Positions 18,166-29,230 of a DNA stretch of 64,000 nt are shown one piece after another. The stretch's first letter is position 1. Each line of letters starts with the position of its first letter. The DNA is from CAWEDP01 sp963807925 (GTDB lineage: Bacteria > Acidobacteriota > Vicinamibacteria > Vicinamibacterales > CAVVIG01), in the NCBI GenBank assembly GCA_963807925.1, contig CAWEDP010000002.1, positions 1,984,001-2,048,000 on the forward strand, written 5' to 3'. Made by a program: the position numbers and the translations under genes. Below the pieces are notes generated by a model. That model was not told the DNA's origin. It searched no databases and saw only the letters and a list, made by a program, of their open reading frames with translations.

Positions 18166-18333
18166 GGGAGCCTCCTTGGCGGCGGACCGGATTCAATCAC
18201 CGCCGCGTTCTGATCGAAGATACGCGCGGGCCGCCGAGATGTTCCTTTGGGGCCCGCGGGGGGGCAGACCTCAGCCGAGCCGCCTTCGAACCGCTTCCAC
18301 GAGCCGTGCGCTCCAGAGGCGGAGGGAACCGGT

Positions 18334-18987
18334 CTAGTAGCGGCGCTTCTGCTGGCGCACGATGTTGAACCTGGCGGTATCGGCAATGGCCATCACGGCC
18401 ATGACGCCGGCCTGGACCGGGTCGGACACGACGAGGTCGGCGACCTCCGGTACGCTGCCCGCCATGTTGAGGGAGATGACAATCAGGCCCTTCCGGCGCA
18501 CCTCGTCCACAGCGGCCGTAATGTCGCCTCCCATCAGCGAGCCGGCCAGCACGAGCAGCTTCACGCGCGGGAGGCGGACGACGGCGCGCACGGCGTTGGC
18601 GAGACTCTCCTCGCCGACCAGCGGGATGGTGTCGACCGAGATCCGCTCGCCGCGGATGTTGTGGCGGTCGGCTTCCGCAATGGCGCCGAGCGCGACCTGG
18701 CCGACCTGCGCGCCGCCGCCCATGATGATGATGCGCTTGCCGTAAATCTGCGTGAACGAATCGGTCACTTCGACGCGGCTGACGCCGGGAAGCTCCCTCA
18801 GGTCGTCGACGATCGTCTCGACCGGGATCTCGGTCGTGAACTCGAAATAGATGGCCGCCTGCGTCTCGTCGTGCGGGATGATGTCCACCGAACTGACGTT
18901 GGCCTGATGGCCCGCGAGAATGCGGGTCAGGCCGAACAGCATCCCGGGTTGGTTGGTGACCGAGGTCAGAATGGCGTACGCAGGCAT
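18334..18987 (-). CDS. ACT domain protein with C-terminal Rossmann-like domain
   Basis: The 217-residue protein begins with an ACT domain (residues about 1-75): MPAYAILTSVTNQPGMLFG, then ANVSSVDIIPHD and ELPGVSRVEVTDSF, the usual small-molecule-binding fold. The second half starts with KRIIIMGGGAQVGQVALGA, a glycine-rich nucleotide-binding-type turn, and continues with PRVKLLVLAGSLMGGDI and KGLIVISLNMAGSVPEVADLVV. The arrangement is similar to ACT proteins carrying DUF5612. An amino-acid-responsive regulatory role is likely but the ligand is unknown. Confidence 0.75.
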   Translation of the reverse strand: MPAYAILTSVTNQPGMLFGLTRILAGHQANVSSVDIIPHDETQAAIYFEFTTEIPVETIVDDLRELPGVSRVEVTDSFTQIYGKRIIIMGGGAQVGQVALGAIAEADRHNIRGERISVDTIPLVGEESLANAVRAVVRLPRVKLLVLAGSLMGGDITAAVDEVRRKGLIVISLNMAGSVPEVADLVVSDPVQAGVMAVMAIADTARFNIVRQQKRRY

Positions 18988-19061
18988 GTCGTCAGCGGGC
19001 CCGGGAACGGCGACAGATCGCCGGCGACACGAGCGGGCGGCAGCGATCGACCCTCACCGTG

Positions 19062-20153
19062 TCAGCGCGGCGACGTGTTCAGGACGGCGATGCCCCACGG
19101 ACGGTCCCCGACCGGAATCTTCTTCAGCACCTGTTTGGTCATGAGGTCGACGACCGAGACGTCGTTGGACGGCCCGTTGGCGGTGTAGATGGTCCGGCCG
19201 TCGGGAAGCAGGCCGACGCCCCAGGGCCGCGGGCCGACCGTCAGCGAGTCGACCGGCTCGTTCTTCGCCGGATCGACGAGAAACAGCTTCCCGAACGATC
19301 CGGTGGTGACATACAGCATCGAGCCGTCAGGGCGGGCCGTGATGCCCATCGGGCGCGGGCGCGGCGAGCTCTCCAGGTCGCCCAGGCGGATCTTCTGCAC
19401 GAACTCGTGCCGCTGGCTGTCGATCACCGCGAGCGCCGCGTCGTTTTCCATCGTGACGAACGCGCGCGAACCGTCGGGCAGGAACGCGATGCCGCGCGGC
19501 CGCGGCCCGACCGGGATGCGTTTCAGCACCATGTAGGTGGTCGTATCGATGGCGGCGACGTCGCCGTCCTCCTCGCTCGTCACGTAGACGACCTGACCGT
19601 CCGGACGCACTCTGACGCCTTCCGGCTCCTCGCCGATCTTGGCGGTCGCGATCACGGTGCCCGAGGGGATGTCGACCACGCTCATCTGGGCCGCGTCCTC
19701 GTTGGCCACGAACAGTCTGGACCCATCCGGGCTGAGATCCAATTGCTCAGGGTCGTTGCCGGCGTGAATGATCCGCACCAGCCGATTCTTGACGAGATCC
19801 ACTTCGCCGATGCCGTCCGACGCGCGGTCGGGCGGCGGCAGCGTTTTCGGGTCCACTCCGGGGCCGGCATTCGGCGACCCGCTGAGCGCCACGTACAGCA
19901 TTCGACCGTCCGGACCGGCCCTGAGGCCGCGAGGTCGCTTCCCCACCTTCACCGTTGCGATCACGGTCCGGGCGACCGGGTCGATGACGCTGATGTCGCC
20001 CGAGGACTCGTTGCTGACGTACACACGAAGCGGCGGCGGCGCGGCCGGCGGCGCTTCGGCCGGCGCTCGACTGCACCCTGCCGCGACGACCGAGCCGCCA
20101 AGTATCGCCGCCGAGACGATTCGAACACCGCGCCGCGCATCTGGGATGTGCAT
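19062..20153 (-). CDS. YVTN-type beta-propeller lipoprotein
   Basis: This 363-residue protein has a lipoprotein signal ending in SVVAAGC. Seven or so repeats of the YVTN propeller type follow, each with a core such as VYVSNESSGDISVIDPVARTV, LFVANEDAAQMSVVDI and VYVTSEEDGDVAAIDT. Such proteins are extracytoplasmic seven-bladed propellers of unknown ligand. It starts 7 bases after the FAD-reductase stop, so it is the last gene of the KS/FAD-reductase/propeller unit. Confidence 0.85.
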   Translation of the reverse strand: MHIPDARRGVRIVSAAILGGSVVAAGCSRAPAEAPPAAPPPLRVYVSNESSGDISVIDPVARTVIATVKVGKRPRGLRAGPDGRMLYVALSGSPNAGPGVDPKTLPPPDRASDGIGEVDLVKNRLVRIIHAGNDPEQLDLSPDGSRLFVANEDAAQMSVVDIPSGTVIATAKIGEEPEGVRVRPDGQVVYVTSEEDGDVAAIDTTTYMVLKRIPVGPRPRGIAFLPDGSRAFVTMENDAALAVIDSQRHEFVQKIRLGDLESSPRPRPMGITARPDGSMLYVTTGSFGKLFLVDPAKNEPVDSLTVGPRPWGVGLLPDGRTIYTANGPSNDVSVVDLMTKQVLKKIPVGDRPWGIAVLNTSPR

Positions 20154-20160
20154 GGAATTC

Positions 20161-21333
20161 TCAGCGGTATTGTAGCGCCGCCGCCCGGCAATCGCCGGCG
20201 GCGCGAATCACGCTTCGAAAGACACCAGGAAAAAGACGCGCGCCCACCGCCCCGCCCTGCACCATCGCCGGGTGATCGACGATGACCCGCAGCGCCCGAT
20301 TGAAGCGCCACTTGGACGCGAACTCCGAACGCCTGTCGGCCGCGAGGCGCCGTGCGACACCCGGATCCCACCCATGCGTCAGCGCGTCCAGCGCGGCATC
20401 GGCCGCCAGAGATGCCCCGCGAACCGCAAACCGCAGGCCGTCGCCCGTGATCGGATCGATGAACCCGGCCGCGTCGCCGGCCAGGAGAAGTCCGGGGAGC
20501 CCGACGCCGGCCGTCTCGACGGCCAGCGGTCCGAGCACCACCGGCGTCCGCGCCATCCTGGCGTCGGCAAACCGGTCGCGCAGCCACCGGTCGCGGGCCA
20601 GTTCGTCCGCGAGCAGCCGCAGCGACAGCCTGGCAGGCGACGGCCCGCCGGGCGCCTCGAAGGATTGCACGAGGCAGACGTTCGCGAGCCCGCCGGGGAC
20701 CGGGGCGACGCCAATGTAACGGCCGCGGCGGACGTGCATCTCGCCCAGCGCGGAGAGTCCGTGCACGTCCTGGTAGTAGGCGCCGATCGCCCAGCGTCTC
20801 GGGCGCGCGGGATGTCGCGCCAGGCCGAGGGCAAACCCGATCGTCGATCGACGGCCGTCGGCCGCGATGGTGATCGGCGCGCGCAGCGTCTGCACGGCCC
20901 CGAGTGCGCGGACGATGACGCCCGTGATCGACGGCTCGCCCGATCCTCCGGCGACGAGTGGGCCTCGTACCGTGACGCCCGGCTCGAATCGGACGCCGGC
21001 GGCCACCGCCTGGCCGACCAGCGCCCAGTCGAGGTCGCGACGCAGGAGCGCGCGGCCGTGCAGGCCGCCGGGGTACCGCCCCTCCACGGCGACGCCGGTC
21101 GGCCCGGTCAGGCGCATGCCGTCCACGCGCAGGCCTGCCGCCTCGACCGGCGCCGCCAGGCCGAGGCGCCGGAGCTCGCCGAGCGCTCCGGGGTTGATCG
21201 TGTCTCCGCACAGCTTGTCGCGAGGAAAGCGGGCCCGATCCAGCAGGCGCACCCGCGCGCCGGCGCGTGCCAGCAGCGTGGCCGCCACCGCGCCCGCCGG
21301 GCCGGCGCCCACCACGATGACGTCGTCGATCAT
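20161..21333 (-). CDS. geranylgeranyl-reductase-like FAD-dependent oxidoreductase
   Basis: The ATG at 21333 begins directly with the FAD-binding Rossmann motif MIDDVIVVGAGPAGAVAA (GxGxxG). LDRARFPRDKLCGDTINPGA follows; the RxxxPRxKxCG signature is typical of the geranylgeranyl reductase/halogenase family. Near the end PGLLLAGDAAGFIDPITGDG is the GD motif that contacts FAD. The product is 390 residues. Substrates include isoprenoid chains, tethered acyl groups or polyenes. Here it follows a ketosynthase gene by 40 bases, so a role in modifying a polyketide or fatty-acid-derived lipid is inferred. Confidence 0.85.
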   Translation of the reverse strand: MIDDVIVVGAGPAGAVAATLLARAGARVRLLDRARFPRDKLCGDTINPGALGELRRLGLAAPVEAAGLRVDGMRLTGPTGVAVEGRYPGGLHGRALLRRDLDWALVGQAVAAGVRFEPGVTVRGPLVAGGSGEPSITGVIVRALGAVQTLRAPITIAADGRRSTIGFALGLARHPARPRRWAIGAYYQDVHGLSALGEMHVRRGRYIGVAPVPGGLANVCLVQSFEAPGGPSPARLSLRLLADELARDRWLRDRFADARMARTPVVLGPLAVETAGVGLPGLLLAGDAAGFIDPITGDGLRFAVRGASLAADAALDALTHGWDPGVARRLAADRRSEFASKWRFNRALRVIVDHPAMVQGGAVGARLFPGVFRSVIRAAGDCRAAALQYR

Positions 21334-21373
21334 CGGGCGGCCGGACTCGATCGACGGTGTGTCGCGGCCGGCA

Positions 21374-22648
21374 TCATGCGTGGCCGAGGACGAGCGCGCT
21401 GTTTTTCGATCCGAAGCCGAGGCAATTGCACAGCGCGGCTTCGACGTCGTGGCGGCGTCCGTGGTTCGGGATGAAGTCGAGATCGCAGGCCGGATCGGGA
21501 TCGTGAAGGTTGATGGTCGGCGGCAGCAGGCCGCGCGAGAGCGCAAGCGCGGCGGTGACGACCCCGGCGGCGCCGCTCGCTCCCTGCGGGTGCCCGATCA
21601 TCGACTTCACCGAGGATCCCGCCAGGCGCTCGGCGTGTCCGCCAAACACCTGCCGCACGCAGCGCGATTCGACCGCGTCGTTCAGCACGGTCGACGTGCC
21701 GTGGTAGTTGACGTAGCCAACGGATTCGAGCGGCCGCCCGGACCGCTCGAGCGCCAGTCGGATCGCGCGCACGATTTCACCGCCGTCCGGCGCCATCTGC
21801 ACGCGATGATAGGCATCGCAGGTCGACCCGTAGCCGTCGACCGACGCGTAGATCGCCGCGCCGCGCGCCCGCGCCCGATCCTCCCGCTCCAGCACGACCA
21901 TCCACGCGCCCTCTCCGAGGACGAAGCCGTCGCGTCCCCGATCGAACGGGCGGGACGCGGTCGCCGGCCGATCGTTGTGCGCCATCGACACGACCTTCAT
22001 GCGCGAGAAGCCGTAGATCATGCCCGGCGTGACGCACGCGTCGGTGCCGCCCGACAGCACGACCTCGGCGTCGCCCCCGCGGACGAGCGCCGCGGCGTAC
22101 CCGATGGCATCGGTCGAGCTCGTGCAGCCGCACGAGAGCACGTGGCTCACGCCGCGCAGGCGCAGCGAAATCGAGATCTCGCTCGACACCATGCCGACGA
22201 TCGACACCGGGATGGCGTACGGCGTCACCTTGCGGCCGCGCTCGACGAAGAAGTCGTAGTACTGCCGCTCGCCGACGTCGATCCCGCCGCCGCCGCTGCC
22301 GACGACGACGCCGGCGTGAGGCTCGGCGACCCGCAACCCGGCGTCGATCCACGCCTCCCGCGCGGCGATGACGCCGACCAGCGCCGCCCGCGAGTACCGC
22401 TTCGGGTCGGCGCGGTACGCCTCGTCCCACACGTCGTCGCCGGCGATGGGCGGCACGTCCTCGATCGTCACGTCGGAGGCAGGCGCCGCGACGCGACACG
22501 GAAACTCGGTCGCGTCGAAATCGGTGATCGCCCGGGTCCCGCTGCAGCCGCGGCTCACGCGGTCCCAGAAGCGCTCGCGGCCCACCCCGAAGGGCGAGAC
22601 AACGCCGATGCCCGTAATGACGACGCGCGACGTGCCGGTACGAGCCAT
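21374..22648 (-). CDS. beta-ketoacyl-ACP synthase II-type ketosynthase
   Basis: This 424-residue ketosynthase has the Cys-His-His triad: VLSCGCTSSTDA gives Cys175, YVNYHGTSTVLND the first histidine and SMIGHPQGASGAAG the second. FabF-type enzymes extend acyl-ACP with malonyl-ACP. No acyl carrier protein, FabG or other fatty-acid genes are next to it. The pairing with an FAD-dependent reductase and a membrane methyltransferase divergent from its 5' end suggests a specialised lipid or polyketide pathway instead of housekeeping fabF. Confidence 0.88.
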   Translation of the reverse strand: MARTGTSRVVITGIGVVSPFGVGRERFWDRVSRGCSGTRAITDFDATEFPCRVAAPASDVTIEDVPPIAGDDVWDEAYRADPKRYSRAALVGVIAAREAWIDAGLRVAEPHAGVVVGSGGGGIDVGERQYYDFFVERGRKVTPYAIPVSIVGMVSSEISISLRLRGVSHVLSCGCTSSTDAIGYAAALVRGGDAEVVLSGGTDACVTPGMIYGFSRMKVVSMAHNDRPATASRPFDRGRDGFVLGEGAWMVVLEREDRARARGAAIYASVDGYGSTCDAYHRVQMAPDGGEIVRAIRLALERSGRPLESVGYVNYHGTSTVLNDAVESRCVRQVFGGHAERLAGSSVKSMIGHPQGASGAAGVVTAALALSRGLLPPTINLHDPDPACDLDFIPNHGRRHDVEAALCNCLGFGSKNSALVLGHA

Positions 22649-22734
22649 GTCGAGGCACCTATACTATCTGCTCGTCGGGTCTGCGGGTCATCCGACGCCT
22701 CGAGGCGGGCGAGACGACGATCGGCGTTGACGGC

Positions 22735-23484
22735 ATGAGCACATCCGCGGATCGCGGGTTCGTCTGGGCAGGCGGCGCGATGTTCGTGGCGTCGCTCGCC
22801 TGGTGCGCGTACTGGTACCTGGTGCGCTGGTCCGACGGGAGCGCCGGCGGCGGCTGGGCCGCCGTAGCGTTCGACACGCTGCTTCTCGCCCTCTTCGGCG
22901 CGCACCACAGCGGCTTCGCCCGGACGGGGGTGAAGCGTCGGCTCGTCCCTCATGTCCCGGCGCGCCTGCTGCGATCCGTGTACGTCTGGGCGGCCGCGTT
23001 GCTCCTGATGATCGTGTGCGCGGCGTGGCAGAGGGTCGGGGGGCAGCTCTACGACTCGCGTGGCTGGTGGGCCCTGCCGCACGCGATCGTTCAGCTTGCC
23101 GGGCTGTGGTTCATCGCCCGATCCGTCGCCACCATCGATCCCCTCGACCTCGCCGGCATTCGTCAGATCGAGCCGCCTCGGGGAACACCGGATCTCCCGG
23201 TCGCGGCCGGCGGCGGCGACCCGGGCAAGGGCAACGGGACGGAGCGACTGCGGGTCACGGGCCCGTACAGATGGGTCCGGCACCCTCTCTACCTCGGATG
23301 GCTGCTGGTGGTGTTCGGCGCGGCACACATGACGGGCGACCGTCTCGCCTTCGCCGCGTTGACGACGCTGTACCTGGTGGTCGCCATCCCCTGGGAGGAG
23401 CAATCGCTGACCCACGAGTTCGGCGAGGAGTACGAGCGCTACAAGGGGCGCGTCACGTGGCGGCTGCTTCCGTACGTCTATTGA
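22735..23484 (+). CDS. NnrU/ICMT-superfamily membrane methyltransferase
   Basis: The 249-residue protein has six or so hydrophobic segments. LLLALFGAHHSGFARTGVKR corresponds to the conserved FG-x-x-H-S-x-x-A-R region of NnrU- and MddA-like proteins, and TGPYRWVRHPLYLGWLL is the ICMT-type SAM-binding motif. EEQSLTHEFGEEYERYKGRV near the end is the usual family tail. Relatives include methanethiol S-methyltransferase (MddA); substrate assignment here is open. It is divergent from the ketosynthase gene, with 87 bases between them. Confidence 0.8.
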   Translation: MSTSADRGFVWAGGAMFVASLAWCAYWYLVRWSDGSAGGGWAAVAFDTLLLALFGAHHSGFARTGVKRRLVPHVPARLLRSVYVWAAALLLMIVCAAWQRVGGQLYDSRGWWALPHAIVQLAGLWFIARSVATIDPLDLAGIRQIEPPRGTPDLPVAAGGGDPGKGNGTERLRVTGPYRWVRHPLYLGWLLVVFGAAHMTGDRLAFAALTTLYLVVAIPWEEQSLTHEFGEEYERYKGRVTWRLLPYVY

Positions 23485-23500
23485 ACGCGCGGCGGTCCCG

Positions 23501-23794
23501 TCACCCGCGGTCGTCGCCCTTCTGCAGGAACACCATCGAGTGCTGCGACGGAATGTCGAACTTCTTGCCGCACGTCTTGCACGTCACGGCATCGTCCACG
23601 CGAATCATGTAATCGCGGAGCTTGGCGAACAGCGCGCGATCCCGCTCGTCGGCGCCGGGCGGGATGCGATCCTTCCGCGTGCGCACCACCCAGCGCATCT
23701 GATATTCGTTGGTGCGCTTGCAGCGCGGACAGGTCAAGCGATCGGTGCGCGTCTCGTTCCGGTTGTTGAAGAAGTCGCGTTCGTCGAGCGCCAT
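23501..23794 (-). CDS. small zinc-ribbon protein
   Basis: This 97-residue protein has two CxxC knuckles, TCPRCKRTNEYQ near residue 22 and TCKTCGKKFDIPSQ near residue 72, which together would bind one zinc ion. The middle is charged. No catalytic domain is visible. It is divergent from lon with only 35 bases between starts. Function is unknown. Confidence 0.7.
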   Translation of the reverse strand: MALDERDFFNNRNETRTDRLTCPRCKRTNEYQMRWVVRTRKDRIPPGADERDRALFAKLRDYMIRVDDAVTCKTCGKKFDIPSQHSMVFLQKGDDRG

Positions 23795-23829
23795 TCCCGC
23801 ATCATACTATTCCTGGAGAGCGTACTCGT

Positions 23830-26195
<2,366 letters not shown>

Positions 26196-26199
<4 letters not shown>

Positions 26200-27230
26200 C
26201 CATCGTCTTCTACGTCTCCGGACACGGTCTCGGGCACGCGTCCAGGTCCGCGACGCTCGTGGCGGAGCTCATCGGGCGGCGGCGCGACGTCAGGGTGATC
26301 GTTCGCACCAACGCCCAGGCATTGCCGTTCGAGCGGCTTGGCGGCGATCGGTTTCTGCTGGAGCCGTGCGACAGCGACAGCGGCATGGCGCAGATCGACA
26401 GCCTGCACGCCGACGTCCCGGAGACCGCCCGACGCGCCGTGCGGTTCTATGGCGCGTTCGACGCGCGGGTCCGCGACGAAGCCCGCTACCTGCGGGAGCG
26501 CCAGGCCCGGCTCGTCGTCGCCGACGTGTCGCCGCTCGGGCCGGCCGCCGCCCGCCGGGCCGGCGTTCCCGCGATCCTCGTCGCCAACTTCACGTGGGAC
26601 TGGATCTACGCCTTCCATCCGGAATTCGAAGCGCTCGCACCGGGCGTGATTCCCACGATCGAGAACGCGTACGCGCAGACCACGGTCGCGCTGCGGCTCC
26701 CGCTCGCCGGCGGATTCGCCTCGATCGCCACGGTTCGGGACATCCCGTTCATCGCGAGACGATCGCTGCGCGATCGCGACGAGACCCGGCACGCGCTGGG
26801 GATCGCCGATCGGTCACCGGTGGTGCTCTGCTCGTTCGGAGGGTACGGCATGCCGCTGCCGTACGAGCGGGTCGCCCGGAGCGGCGTGACGGCCCTGGCG
26901 CCGACGCGGCCTCCGCCGGGCCTGCTCTACGAGGATCTGGTCGCCGCCGTCGATGCGGTGGTCAGCAAGCCGGGCTACGGCATCGTGTCGGAGTGCGTCG
27001 CGAACACGACGCCTTTCCTGTACACCTCCCGCGGACCGTTCGCGGAGTACGACGTGATGGTGGCGGAGATGCCGGCGATGCTGCGCTGCCGGCATATCTC
27101 CCACGATGTGCTGTTGAGCGGCGACTGGAAGGCCGAGCTCGACGGGCTGCTTGCGCAGGAGCATCCGGCCCATCGCCCGCGCGTCGACGGCGCGGCCGTC
27201 GCAGCGTCGATCATTCTGGAGACCGCCTGA
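26196..27230 (+). CDS. glycosyltransferase-like protein resembling the L-arabinokinase N-terminal domain
   Basis: The start is TTG at 26196, overlapping the lon TGA (TTGA); the product of 344 residues begins TIVFYVSGHGLGHASRS. This and VADVSPLGPAAARRAGVPA, NFTWDWIYAFHPEF and VSKPGYGIVSECVANTTPFL follow the pattern of the GT-B-like N-terminal half of plant L-arabinokinase and its bacterial homologues. No GHMP kinase half is present. A sugar-nucleotide-dependent transferase acting in the cytoplasm is likely; donor and acceptor are unknown. Coupling to lon is by position, with no known functional link. Confidence 0.75.
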
Positions 27231-27232
27231 GG

Positions 27233-27934
27233 TCAGTCTTTTCTGCAGGTCACGAGCGACCAGATACGCGGAAAGTTGACCTTCTCGATCGAGACGGGGC
27301 TGAGGTCGGCCTGCGCCAGGAACGCCGGCAGATCCAGATCGGCGGTGAACCCGATGTGGAGCGTCAGCGGCGAGATCAACCGCTCGATGAATGCGCCGAC
27401 GGGATTGCGGCTGCGGAAATGATTGAGGATCACGATTCGCCCGCCCCGGCGGCAGACGCGGCGCATCTCCCGGGCCACCGCCACCGGATCGGGCACGACG
27501 CTGATCACGTAGGGGGCGTAGACGATATCGAAAGAGTTGTCGGGAAACTTGAGGTCGGCCGCGTCCATCTCGAGCAGCCGCACGTTGGACAGCCGTTTGC
27601 GGTCGACGCGTTCGCGCGCCTTTTCCAGCATCGGGCCGGAAAAATCGACGCCGGTGATCGCGCAGTCGCGAGGATACAGTCCCGCGTTGATGCCGGTCCC
27701 GATGCCCACCTCGAGCACGCGATCGCCGGCCAGGATGCCCATCCGCTGGAGCGCATGCATGCGGCCGGGGTGGAGCGTTGGCCCGAAGGTCCAGTCGTAG
27801 ACGGACGCGATGTTCTCGTACACCCGTGCGACGAAGTCATTTTCCACGGCCGTCACAGACAGCGCGCGCGTCGCCACGTCCGAGCCCATGTATTCGTCCC
27901 TGTCCCGAGACCGATCCGGCTGAAATAACGCCAT
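27233..27934 (-). CDS. class I SAM-dependent methyltransferase (UbiE/PmtA-like)
   Basis: The ATG at 27934 is preferred because GAGGAGC lies just upstream; an ATG 42 bases further up has no ribosome site. The 233-residue protein has motif I VLEVGIGTGINAGLYP, then ITGVDFSGPMLEKARERV and MDAADLKFPDNSFDIVYAPY. The N-terminal YENIASVYDWTFGPTLHPGR resembles phosphatidylethanolamine N-methyltransferases and ubiquinone/menaquinone methyltransferases. Lipid or quinone methylation is the likely role. The gene ends 3 bases from the convergent glycosyltransferase stop. Confidence 0.82.
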   Translation of the reverse strand: MALFQPDRSRDRDEYMGSDVATRALSVTAVENDFVARVYENIASVYDWTFGPTLHPGRMHALQRMGILAGDRVLEVGIGTGINAGLYPRDCAITGVDFSGPMLEKARERVDRKRLSNVRLLEMDAADLKFPDNSFDIVYAPYVISVVPDPVAVAREMRRVCRRGGRIVILNHFRSRNPVGAFIERLISPLTLHIGFTADLDLPAFLAQADLSPVSIEKVNFPRIWSLVTCRKD

Positions 27935-27967
27935 TCGCTCCTCAATGGCCGCTGCGGCCGATTGGTG

Positions 27968-27997
27968 ACTATACATCTGGACAGTTTATTAAGTCCA
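27968..27997 (-). promoter_or_regulatory. possible sigma70-type promoter with overlapping inverted repeat
   Basis: On the minus strand a TGGACT hexamer (27992-27997) and TATAGT (27968-27973) are 18 bases apart, in an AT-rich patch upstream of the methyltransferase gene. An inverted repeat TGGAC-N10-GTCCA (27978-27997) covers the -35 box and spacer and could be an operator. This is a weak match to consensus, but the low-GC patch stands out from its surroundings. Confidence 0.35.
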
Positions 27998-28020
27998 TAT
28001 ATCCCTGGATCTTCCCGCAA

Positions 28021-28716
28021 TCATGGTTCCAGCCGCTCGTATCGCAGGGTCGCCAGATCGATGAGGACGTACGACGTCGTCACGACATCCAAGCCGATGG
28101 ATCGCACTCCCTGCCGCACCGAATCGGTGAATTCGTGGTGGTGCCCGAAGAGGTGCAGCCGAGGTCGCATGCCGGCGAGCACTTCGTTGATCACCGTCTT
28201 GCCGGCGTCGATCCGGCGTCCGGCGGGATAGAACGGCCGCGGCGCCTCGTGTGTCAGGAAGATGTCGATGTCTTTGAGACCCTTGCAGACGAGAACCTCT
28301 TCGCGCACGAAGTGCCGCCGCTTGTCGTCGCGGCTCTTCCCGAGCTTCAGCGTCTGCGCGCCCATCCGGCGACCGCGCGAGGGCGGCAGCGCCGCGGCGG
28401 GCGTATGGTACCAGGTGGGCGCGAAGGTGCCGCCGAGCGCCGCCGTCCGCCACGGACCAACCAGATACGGCCCGCCGTTGGGCAGGTAATGGAGAGTCGC
28501 CGACGGCTCGTGTCCCGCGACGGCCGCGGCGACGACGTCGAAATCCTCGTTGTTGCCTTTGATCCAGTAGAGCGGGGCAATGGGCGTGAAGTACGCGCCG
28601 TCGTTGGCCGCCACGTCGCCGACAGAAACCCAGATCCGGACGTCCCGGTGCCGCCGCATGATGTCCTGGACCGTGTCGAAGGCGCCGTGAATGTCGCCGA
28701 GGGCTCCCAGGAGCAT
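28021..28716 (-). CDS. calcineurin-like metallophosphoesterase
   Basis: The ATG at 28716 opens with MLLGALGDIHGAFD, the first metal-binding motif; the longer open frame upstream is an out-of-frame shadow of the ferredoxin gene. Further motifs are SVGDVAANDG, IKGNNEDFD, IFLTHEAPRPF and HLFGHHHEF, giving a complete five-motif set in 231 residues. It belongs to the small, cytosolic, prokaryotic phosphodiesterase-like group. The substrate is unknown. It lies 23 bases after the NuoI-like gene and is probably co-transcribed. Confidence 0.87.
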   Translation of the reverse strand: MLLGALGDIHGAFDTVQDIMRRHRDVRIWVSVGDVAANDGAYFTPIAPLYWIKGNNEDFDVVAAAVAGHEPSATLHYLPNGGPYLVGPWRTAALGGTFAPTWYHTPAAALPPSRGRRMGAQTLKLGKSRDDKRRHFVREEVLVCKGLKDIDIFLTHEAPRPFYPAGRRIDAGKTVINEVLAGMRPRLHLFGHHHEFTDSVRQGVRSIGLDVVTTSYVLIDLATLRYERLEP

Positions 28717-28739
28717 CGGGGGACGCGATTCCCGATTCC

Positions 28740-29180
28740 CTACGCCTCGGTCGGAGAGATCTGGGCCGGCACCAGCAGATCCTGCTTGTCCCAGATGAAA
28801 TCGGCTTTGCTGTAGACGGCGAGCTCGTAGTCCTTGCCCATGAAGATGGCCCCCACGGGACAGGCCTCTTCGCAGTAGCCGCAGAAGATGCAGCGTGTCT
28901 TGTGGATCTGATAGGTCTTCGCGTACCGGGGGCCGGCCTGGACGCTCCCGTCGTTTTCCTCCGCCTCGAGATAGATGGCGTCGGCCGGACACGCCACGGC
29001 GCAGAGCCCGCAGGCGACGCACTTTTCAAGGCCGTTCTCGTCGCGCATCAGAACCTGCTTGCCGCGGTATTTCGGGAACATCGGAAGCTTTTGCGCCGGA
29101 TAGTTCACCGTGATCGGCTTTCGGAAGAGGTACTTGAGGGTCGTCGCAAACCCGATGACGAGCGGTCGGATCACAGCCAT
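28740..29180 (-). CDS. nuoI: NuoI-like 2x[4Fe-4S] ferredoxin subunit
   Basis: This 146-residue protein has two cysteine clusters: CVACGLCAVACP (Cys54, 57, 60, 64) and CIFCGYCEEACP (Cys97, 100, 103, 107), each binding one [4Fe-4S]. The N-terminus TLKYLFRKPITVNYPAQK and PRYRGK-like segment (PKYRGKQVLM) are typical of complex I subunit NuoI, which passes electrons towards the quinone site. No other nuo genes are nearby; it sits with a metallophosphoesterase. It could be a dispersed or second copy, or an adapted ferredoxin. Confidence 0.85.
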   Translation of the reverse strand: MAVIRPLVIGFATTLKYLFRKPITVNYPAQKLPMFPKYRGKQVLMRDENGLEKCVACGLCAVACPADAIYLEAEENDGSVQAGPRYAKTYQIHKTRCIFCGYCEEACPVGAIFMGKDYELAVYSKADFIWDKQDLLVPAQISPTEA

Positions 29181-29230
29181 TGCCCTCAGTTTACCCGGCC
29201 CGCTAAGATCAAGTAAATCGAGCCGGAAGA

